From Aaosphaeria pasadenensis (lineage: Eukaryota > Ascomycota > Dothideomycetes > Pleosporales), in contig JAKLMB010000025.1 in assembly GCA_022813625.1 (NCBI GenBank), positions 1 through 64,000 of the forward strand: a stretch of 64,000 nucleotides of DNA, read 5' to 3'. Position numbers and translations under genes: made by a program. The notes below the pieces were generated by a model, which had not been told where the DNA came from, did no database searches, and saw nothing but the letters and a program-made list of their open reading frames with translations. Each line of letters starts with the position of its first letter. Within the stretch, counting starts at the first letter, position 1. This document shows, piece by piece, positions 56,589 through 64,000 of the stretch.

Positions 56589-57259
56589 GTTGGAGATGTT
56601 GGAGATGTTACGAGTCCGGAAAGTTGAATGGTGTTTAAAAGACTATATATAAGGTGAATGATAAACCGATTGCCCGGAAAAGATGGAGTTAGGTGTGGAG
56701 CACTGGTTATGTTCGCGTCCTAATGAGCGTAGCTTCATGCAAAGCACAATCTGCCTAGGGATATGTTGCAGATGAAATGAATGTCCAGGAGTTATATGCT
56801 GTTGGCCATTCATACCAGACTCATCCAATCAGGAGGGAAAGCGCATATCTTGTCCATGTGCACAGGTCCGACTGCCCGAATCGCTTTGAGCAGGGCGGTC
56901 CGAGATATGTCGTCTCTATCAGAGACGCGCTAGTCAGAATCCAGTAGGCCAATGCGATCCCCACAGTCGATATCTTGTTAGCGTCCAACAGACACGAGCA
57001 ACTCCAGACTAAAGGGACGACGTTGAATTAGGGACTGCGCGTCTAGACCCCACACTACCTGAGATAAGGGGTGTGGCCAGCCACGTGCGCACCCAAAGTC
57101 ACAAGAATTCGCATACCCCGGCATTGTCGCACCCATTCCATTGGAATAACTCTAAACCGACTCTATCGCCGGCCTCGGCTTCCCAGATTCATCGACCTCA
57201 GTGTTACTCGAACGCAGCTCTGCTCAAACTGATAGTATCGTGCATTGTCGGCCGGCTGA
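56589..57259. promoter_or_regulatory. Divergent promoter, permease / Zn2Cys6 regulator, with GATA sites
   Basis: The 670 bases contain three sites fitting the AreA-type consensus HGATAR: TGATAG on the minus strand at 56916-56921, AGATAA at 57062-57067 and TGATAG at 57230-57235. AreA-class regulators activate nitrogen-catabolic genes when preferred nitrogen is scarce. Such six-base sites occur often by chance, so this is suggestive only. Confidence 0.4.
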
Positions 57260-59334
57260 ATGCAATCAAATTCTACAAGAAGCATCCATACCAAATCGAG
57301 GAAAGGTTGTTTACGATGTAAGCGAAGGAAGGTAAGTTTCTAATGCTCTTTGGCCGAATTTTCCGAAGTATGATGACGTACGAATCAATGGGATTTGACG
57401 TTTTGTAACAGGTGAAATGCGATGAGACGAAACCTGCATGCACTCGTTGCGAGAGCAGAGGATATCAATGTCCGGGCTACGCACTTAACGTGCGGTGGTC
57501 ACAAAAGCATCAAGCACAGCCAGATAGTTCTCGCTTGCAGAATCGGACCCTTGCTCAGACGCATCTACGATCATTCAGTCGAGATCTGAATGGTAGTTCC
57601 CTGGAAGAGCTCTTGTTCTCTGCTTCGGTCGATAATGACTCCGCTATGGCTCGATCCTATGCCAGTCCTGTCAGTGATGAAAATCAATGGTCCAATGATG
57701 AAGCCAATCAGACTCCACAATGGGACTTTCCTCTTGCCGAAACCCTCCTCACTGTCGAAGGTTCGTCTAACAGTGGACTTGCTGCTGACCATATGCCGCT
57801 GTTGCCCAACAATTCTATATGGGACTCAACAGCCTCCAGTGGAATCTGGGGTGCGGCTGGCTGCCCTCCCATCGCCGAAGATGAAGACACTTCAATAATA
57901 CACGGGCGTCCTTCCATGGAACTCAATATCTCTACATCCAACATTTCATGTATTTCCAGGCCACAGGAATCTTATCGAAGGAGTCAGTCGCCCAATGTTC
58001 TTACCATTGCTGCGTCCAGTCATGCTACGCCTAGTCTACCCCGAGAGCTTGTCCACACCCCCACAGTCCTTTCACAATATTTCTTCCGAGAGGTCATCAC
58101 ACTCTACTGCACTTGGGATAGTAATGTGAACACGATGCGTAACATCATTGAATCGAAGTGGCAGTCCTTCGGCGCCCTGCACCACACCATCCAGAGCATG
58201 GCCGCCGCATGTCTCACCAAAGACTTCCCCCATCTCGCCTCCATGGCCGCGACCGAGCACTCTCGCGCGCTCACATCCGTTAGGGGCACTTTGCCTTCTG
58301 CCGAGTTGTACGAAGCGAAGTTAATTGTATACACAATGCTCGGCCACACAGCGAGCTGGCTCGATCCCCATAACCTCGCAACAGACATCTTCCGAGACAC
58401 CTACAGAGCCGTCAAAGAAATGCCCAGCGACGACAGCAGCAACTCCCGGCGTTTCTTCAGCGGGACTCTCGATTACTGGGCCATGCTCCTCGCGTACCTC
58501 ACCGACTGCGAAGACCTAGGCGACTATGAGCCCGGAGCAACGCCAATCACGAAGCCCACAGCCTCGGAGCGCATAGATCCGCACCCGTACTCCGGCCTCT
58601 CGCAGGAAACGGTGCAGATAGTAACAGAGATCGGCATACTCATTTTCCAATACCGAAAACGCATGTCGACGATTAAATTTCTACTCGAAGAGCACCTCGA
58701 TACCTTCCGCGAAGCCCTCCGCAAGGCTCGTCGGCTGGAACGGAGTCTCCTAGCCCACCGTCTACCGGAGCTAACGCAGGTGCACGACACCGGGGACCCG
58801 AAGACGCCACTCAGCCACCTCCAGGCCATAGACGAGGCGTACAGGTGTACTGGTCTTCTCCAGCTCTACCGCGTATTCCCTGACCTCCTCAACGAGCGCT
58901 ACGCCCCGTGGAGCAAGGAGTACATCCTCCGGCCTGTGCCTGCGGAAAAGGTGCCCACGGCCAAGGAACGTCGTATCTGGCTGACAGAACTCGCGAAGCA
59001 CATACTCAGCATCCTGCAGGAGATCCCGTTCGAGTCCAGTACGCGCTGCGTGCAACCGTTCATCATGGTTGCGCTGTCCAGCGAATTGGAGCATGAGAGC
59101 AGCGGACATCCGCTGGACGGGTTTGGCGTCGATCAGTCGTCTGTGGAGGTGTCGCGGGCGCGTAACTTCATCTGCTCGAGGTTGGCGGCGTATTGGCATA
59201 TACTGCCGCTGCAGAAGGTGAAAGTTATTTTTGAGTTGATTAAGTGTATTTGGGCGGCGCTGGATTCGGGGAAGAAGGACGTGTATTGGTTGGACGTTGC
59301 TTATGAGAGGAGTCTTGCTACGATGATGGGCTGA
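57260..59334 (+). CDS. Zn2Cys6 transcription factor, fungal_trans_2 type
   Basis: Two exons (57260-57331, 57412-59334) with an 80-bp intron (GTAAGT...TAACAG) encode 664 residues. The cluster reads GCLRCKRRKVKCDETKPACTRCESRGYQC, with spacing C-x2-C-x6-C-x6-C-x2-C-x6-C, and the intron splits it after CLRCKRRK, a frequent intron position in this class. The middle and C-terminal part fit the fungal-specific regulatory domain: LSQYFFREVITLYCTWDSNVNTM, then MLGHTASWLDPHNLATDIFR, and LLQLYRVFPDLL. It likely controls the neighbouring permease, amidase, acetyltransferase and oxidase, by position. The inducer is unknown. Confidence 0.92.
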
Positions 59335-59416
59335 TGGATAGATAATGGTTTCACGATGTATGAATATTCATGTAGGATTGGGCTTATGAAGGATTTATAT
59401 TGATTGATATGATGCT

Positions 59417-61304
59417 CTACGGTCGTCCCATAGCTTGTTCAATGAGTTTCAGAGCCGCGAGAACCTTCTCGTCCTCATTGCGTCGAGCGACAATCTGAAG
59501 ACTTACCGGCATGTCGGCGAATACCTCAGGTTTGTACATCTCGTATACAAACTTATCCTCCTCGTTCTTAGGGACATAAGAGGTGTCGATGGGGTCCTTC
59601 TCAATGGAGACGTGGGTGACGGGGAAAACTGCTCCCGGCCAGTCCAATACGTTCCAATGCGACGTGTAGCCCCAGTAGCGAGACTGATTGTGAGGTGTCG
59701 CGGCGCCAAAGTTCGGAGGGCATAGTATCACGTCGATCTCTCTGCCGTCGGCAGCGGTTGCCTCTCTCCAAGCACGGGCGTATTCCACGCGATACTCGTC
59801 TCTGCGGCGGCAAAGCTTAAACACACGTCAGCTGGGGCACGAAGATACCGTGAATTAACAACCATTGACTTACATCCCAAAGTTCATGTTGCGTGAGGTG
59901 CTTCATGTTTGGCTGGTCATGCACGACAAGTCTGGTGAGAGGAAGAATCGGCTCTCCGACCTCTTCGGCCCTCTTAATCGCCTCTTCTCCGCCATCAGGG
60001 AAGAAGAGACCGGTGATGATTTCCCACCCCTTTGCATGGTCCAGAGGCACAGCGTCCCAGTCCACCACTTCCATACCAGCTTTGCGGCAGGCGTCGGCAA
60101 CCTCTTTCAATGCTCTCGTCATTGGCGGATGGGGTTGCACGACACCGTCCCACCACATGACGGCGACCTTGAGTGGTTTGGAGAACTGATGCGGTGTCCA
60201 AGGCAGAGGGGTAAGAGATGGATCGGTTAGCCATGGCTTTGTTGAAACTGCTGCTTGCATGAAGAGTTCGAGGGCGTCGCGTTCGACGCTCATAGGCCCG
60301 GGAGTGGATACTAGAGTCTCTTTGCCGACCATCATTGCTCTTGCTCCCATGACGGATATGCGCTTCAAAGTAGGCCTGTAGACAGTTCATCAGCCCCTAT
60401 TCTCTAGAGTGGCATTCAATGAGGACGAAACAAAAAACTCACTTGAAGCCATACACGCCGACATGAGCTGCAGGACAGCGAATACTTCCGCCTATGTCTC
60501 CTCCAACACCCTATTCATGAACGTCAGCGTTTGATTCATACTTTCACGATAATGCGCATCATTTACTAGTATGCTCGCTCTCATGCCCAACATCGCACCC
60601 TCCCCACCGCTACTGCCACCAGGAGATAATTTATTGTTCGACGGATGAACGGTCCTCCCATACACCACGCTATCAGTCTCCAACTGCATGATCCATTGTG
60701 GCTGCGTAGTTCGCGCATAAAACACACAGCCTTGTTCCCATAGGGTATCGTACAGCAAGTTGGACCCATGTGGTTTGCCAATCCAAGCTACGAACGAAGC
60801 ATGTGTGGTAACGTTAGGTCCAACCATGCCATGATGCTCCTTGGTAGAAATTGGCAAACCGAAGAGCATTCCCTTGGGTTCTGGGAGTAAGTCCAGCTCT
60901 TTTGCTCGGGCAATGGCCTGATCCCATAGTAGCTCTGTCAAGCAGTTTGTCTGTCGAATTCAGCCTTTTGCGCATCTTTGATTGTTATATAGTCAAATAC
61001 ATACAGCCGCTTGAGCAAGCGCCGCTCGACGTAGAAACGCCCTTGTAACTTCCTCGACTGAAATTTTCCTGCCTTTGAGGAGTGCGAGAAGCTCTGTGAC
61101 GGAGTACTTTTCCGTAATTTCGATCTCCCGAGGAGTGAGGACGATTTGCGCCAGGCCTTGTGAGCTCTGGGGAACCTCTGCTGGTATGCCTTCTAGTTTT
61201 GGTTCTACTTTCGCAAGGCTTTGATCTCGTCGGTCTCGTGCCCAAGCTACCCTTTCTTCGCAGGTGTTCACGCCATCTGGCAGGAATGTGGTTGGCGTGC
61301 TCAT
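59417..61304 (-). CDS. Amidase-signature enzyme, acetamidase (AmdS) type
   Basis: Five exons (61005-61304, 60567-60950, 60443-60510, 59874-60375, 59417-59815) encode 550 residues. The introns are 54, 56, 67 and 58 bp, and the frame holds across all four junctions. The Ser-Ser-Lys triad is present: Lys in LPISTKEHHG, the cis-Ser in LSPGGSSGGEGA, and the nucleophile region VGGDIGGSIRCPAA, restored by the second splice. The length equals that of AmdS-type enzymes (about 548). Family members hydrolyse short amides to ammonia and the acid. A substrate such as acetamide or another small amide is plausible; specificity is not readable. The last acceptor (TTTAAG) is not the commonest form but gives HELWD-LCRRRDEYR, which is family-typical. 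Confidence 0.93.
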
Positions 61305-61687
61305 TGCGGCAAGGCGTCAACCGTCAGATAATGTGTTATGCAAGTATGCGAATGCAATGGGCAAATGCTAGACTTTGTGAATGCTGGCGATTAAATCGTT
61401 CCGAGGCTTGCTTTGTTTGTTTGCTTGGGAGCATCGTAAGGTACCTCCGGTTGTCGGGTTACGGCGTCTATTCCAGTTCATCGGTTAGCTACGGCCTCGA
61501 TCCGGAAAGCTAAAGCGCGGGGTACTTCACCTGATATCGATAAACAGCGTCGAGTAACAGACATGCCACATTAGACCACAGTAACAATAATGGAATATGC
61601 AAAATTAAGAAAGAAAATATCACATTGAATCGGTAATTGAATGAAAAGTGTGGATATCGTTTACGTGTGTTCATTATTTACTCCATC
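61305..61687. other. Intergenic between amidase and GNAT genes
   Basis: Holds the amidase promoter and the 3' flank of the acetyltransferase gene, both on the minus strand. Nothing else is recognised. Confidence 0.45.
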
Positions 61688-62570
61688 TTATCTACCATCA
61701 CCTGGTTTCGCGTGTGGTTCTCTTATCATCGTAAACAGCTTGATCGCAACACCATTATCATCGCAAATCAGGTCTTTTCGTAATCGGAATCCAAAACGGC
61801 CATAGATGGCCACATTGGGAATATCTCGACTGGATTCGAGATAGCACTTCATGTCCTCTGCATCGGCCTGGTCGGTAACGGCTTTCATCATCTTTGCGCC
61901 AACACCCTTCCCTTGCGCCTCAGGCATGACGACCATGATGTTGAGGAAGTAGTACCCCCGAGGATCATCCCAGACTTCTGATTGAACCTTTGCCTGTGCC
62001 TCTTTCCAGATGTAATATCGCTGTGATACGTGTTAGCTCCTCGTGACTCCGTGTGACTTAGGGGAACCTACCTTGACATTCAATCCTCCGCGCCCATAGT
62101 AGAGATTCATCGCAACTTGGCTGAAGTAAAGCTTCCAACCCTCATACCAATCATTCCAAGTTTCGGTGGTTCCTGCAGGTTGGGGACGAAGCCACATTGC
62201 AACGCCTAAGATTTTGTCGCTACCCTCTTCTTTCGCGACGTGGAAAATGCCATTGCGCATGCCCCATCGCATGCGTATGCCAAGTGACACCGCGTTGCGC
62301 TGAGCATTGAACTATAGGCGTTTTTGATTAACGCAATGCTTCTTAAAGATGAAGAAGAATGATCTCTTACTTTGGAATGATCGTAAACCCAGGTGTTATA
62401 CGGGTCGTTGGCGAAAGCAGCCCTGTCAGTCATCTTAGAATGTCGAAAATAACGCAGAATATATATCAGAGGAACAAATCATGAGCATGGAATTTTGATT
62501 ATACTTACTGCACTGCAGCTACCGCTCCATCAATGTCCTTTTCAGAAAGATTGGTGACTTGGACAACCAT
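61688..62570 (-). CDS. GNAT-family N-acetyltransferase
   Basis: Four exons (62509-62570, 62371-62422, 62072-62311, 61688-62020) encode 228 residues. The introns are 86, 59 and 51 bp with GT-AG ends. Splicing gives VAAVQAAFANDPYNTWVYDHSKFNAQRNAVSLGIR. The acetyl-CoA-binding motif appears as LNIMVVMPEAQGKGVGAKMM (Q-x-x-G-x-G/A pattern QGKGVG), followed by the LESSRDIPNVAIYGRFGF strand-loop typical of fungal GNAT proteins. Substrates of this fungal group are mostly unknown. Its place between an amidase and a FAD amine oxidase suggests it could acetylate an amine intermediate or product, but that is inference. Confidence 0.9.
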
Positions 62571-63001
62571 ATTGGCTTTTGAGTTTCAATTTTGCTGGTA
62601 CCAAATGTGCTTGTTTTGGTTTCCACGAAGAGAGGTCTGAATCAATTGACAGCTCAAGATCAGCTTCTGAAATGAATAAGCATAATCATTGAAGCATTAT
62701 CAAAAAGATTAGACAGCACAATGGTCAATCGAGTCTATCAGTGTTGAGTGTCACGAGGCCTCTCGGGAGCTGGAATTCTCGTTGCGACCTTCCGAATACA
62801 GCATAGCACCATCTCCGCGATATCGGGTGGCCAATCACCCTCCAACTTGCCAAATCGGGTAGTTGTGAGCGAGCGAAGTATCGGGACACGCGACGGCCAG
62901 TGTTCCCCCAAAGATATGGACGTTAAAGGTAAAGATTATTATCATTGAACGGATTCTTAACTTTGAATCCCCAGTTGATAACATACACCTTATCGACCAA
63001 C
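62571..63001. promoter_or_regulatory. Divergent promoter, GNAT / FAD oxidoreductase
   Basis: 430 bases between divergent start codons. No TATA box or recognised regulator site stands out, and no gene is seen. Confidence 0.45.
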
Positions 63002-64000
63002 ATGCCTTTCGAACCGGCAATGGGAGAAGACCTTCGCAGCAAAGCTGAGCGCCGCCTCTTGGCTTTGGCGGAGGCATTCCGACCAACTGAGTCTCCGAGA
63101 GATGAAGTTCATCAGCTCATGACCAATATAAGGACGGCTCTTGTTACGGATCCCTTGCTTCCCAGAGCAAATCCCACAGCTTCTTTCTGGCAAAATCCTG
63201 CGCATCCAACCGTCGCAGCGATACAATCTCCGACATTACCAACTCTTACCGACTATGTCATTATTGGTTCTGGTATCACTGGCTGCAGTGTTGCAAGATC
63301 CCTCCTAGATGATTGCCAATCGTCCGATGAAAGGCCACATGTTACCATTCTTGAGGCGAGGACGCTATGCAGCGGCGCGACTGCGCGCAATGGCGGACAT
63401 CTCGTGACCCCAGCCGGACACACCTATGGACCGTTAGCTAAGAGATATGGAGAAGAGGCAGCGAAAGAGATCACTCGATTTAGTATCATGAATATTGATC
63501 GTTTGATGAAGTTGGTGCGCGAGATGGACCCGAAACTCCAGGACGAGTGCCAGATGAGAGATGTCCTAAAGGTCATGGCTGTTTTCGATGAGGATCTTTG
63601 GAAAGAGGTGGAAGAGTCTGTGAGGGCGTTTCAGAGAGCCGTGCCAGAGCATAGAACGTTCCATCGAATAATAGAGAAAAATGACGTTCCCGAGGTGCGT
63701 ATTTTGGAGAATCAGAAATCATATCTTGGAGCGGTGACTAAGACTTTGTTACAGAAGTGGAACGTCAAAGATGCATGCGGTGCTGTCGAGCATGAGGCTG
63801 GAGCAATATGGCCATATCGACTAATAACCGGCATGTTTGAGCGCCTTCTCGCTCAATATCCGTATAATCTTTCCATAGAGACTAACACCCCGGCGACGTC
63901 TATCCAATACATCGTACCGGATCTATCTACGACACCAGGCTCTGATTATAAGTACACAGTATCAACACCGCGCGGTATCATCCATGCGAAAAGAATCGTG
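63002..64000 (+). CDS. FAD-dependent oxidoreductase (DAO family), partial
   Basis: The gene starts at 63002 and runs off the right edge. Exon 1 is 63002-63694, a 60-bp intron (GTGCGT...TACAG) follows, and exon 2 begins at 63755; 313 codons are visible. The FAD-binding Rossmann signature YVIIGSGITGCSVARSLL is at about residues 80-97, followed by the acidic end of beta-2 (VTILEARTLCSGATARNGGHLVTPAG), a string typical of fungal DAO proteins. The N-terminal extension (PRANPTASFWQNP) is also usual in this fungal group. DAO enzymes oxidise amines, N-methyl amino acids or D-amino acids with release of hydrogen peroxide. The substrate is not deducible. It continues beyond the window, so total length is unknown. 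Confidence 0.92.
   Translation, partial: MPFEPAMGEDLRSKAERRLLALAEAFRPTESPRDEVHQLMTNIRTALVTDPLLPRANPTASFWQNPAHPTVAAIQSPTLPTLTDYVIIGSGITGCSVARSLLDDCQSSDERPHVTILEARTLCSGATARNGGHLVTPAGHTYGPLAKRYGEEAAKEITRFSIMNIDRLMKLVREMDPKLQDECQMRDVLKVMAVFDEDLWKEVEESVRAFQRAVPEHRTFHRIIEKNDVPEVRILENQKSYLGAVTKTLLQKWNVKDACGAVEHEAGAIWPYRLITGMFERLLAQYPYNLSIETNTPATSIQYIVPDLSTTPGSDYKYTVSTPRGIIHAKRIV

Noticed and set aside
1..64000. CRISPR array, operons or prokaryotic signals
   Set aside because: The window has spliced genes and a eukaryotic tRNA; no direct-repeat/spacer array is present.

Overview
The window looks like nuclear DNA of a filamentous ascomycete (Pezizomycotina). Most genes carry short GT-AG introns of about 50-100 bp, the tRNA has an intron, and the gene set is typical of moulds: Cya5-type PPR protein, TMS1/Serinc, Gyp8-type TBC protein, DUF3425 bZIP factor, acetamidase and Zn2Cys6 regulator. 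Species cannot be read from the sequence. About 26 protein genes (one broken, one cut by the window edge) and one tRNA gene are supported. Exon boundaries were worked out by hand from splice sites, reading frame and family motifs.

Layout. 1-9.1 kb is gene-poor and holds one recognisable gene, a FunK1-type kinase with a one-base frameshift. 9.1-34.7 kb is a dense block of mostly housekeeping genes: mitochondrial PPR protein (Cya5-like), SRP68, TMS1/Serinc, tRNA-Pro(TGG), an MFS transporter, a membrane-anchored unknown, Mediator subunit Med21, Rrg7 with an unusual basic tail, a large Mms1_N/CPSF-A beta-propeller protein and a TBC GTPase-activating protein. Within it, 25.2-27.2 kb is an accessory island with a near-tandem duplication showing C-to-T/G-to-A divergence, a small unknown ORF and a degenerate minisatellite.

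34.7-47.1 kb is accessory: a secreted cysteine-rich multimodule protein with dibasic processing sites, a disordered Ser/Thr-rich protein, a bZIP/DUF3425 factor, a divergent aldo-keto reductase and zinc alcohol dehydrogenase pair, and a C2H2 factor. 47.1-55 kb contains a second related C2H2 factor, a possible unassigned gene, several degenerate tandem repeats, and a fusion of C2H2 fingers with ankyrin repeats whose last repeats are nearly identical at DNA level.

55.1-64 kb reads as a small catabolic cluster: APC-family permease, Zn2Cys6 regulator, acetamidase-like amidase, GNAT acetyltransferase and a DAO-type FAD oxidoreductase running off the end. The likely logic is uptake of a nitrogen compound, amide hydrolysis and amine oxidation under a local regulator. 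GATA-type sites lie between permease and regulator. The substrate is unknown.

The best candidates for something new are the C2H2-ankyrin gene with homogenised repeats and an open frame past its stop, the secreted cysteine-rich protein, the half-and-half mutated duplication at 26 kb, and the catabolic cluster.
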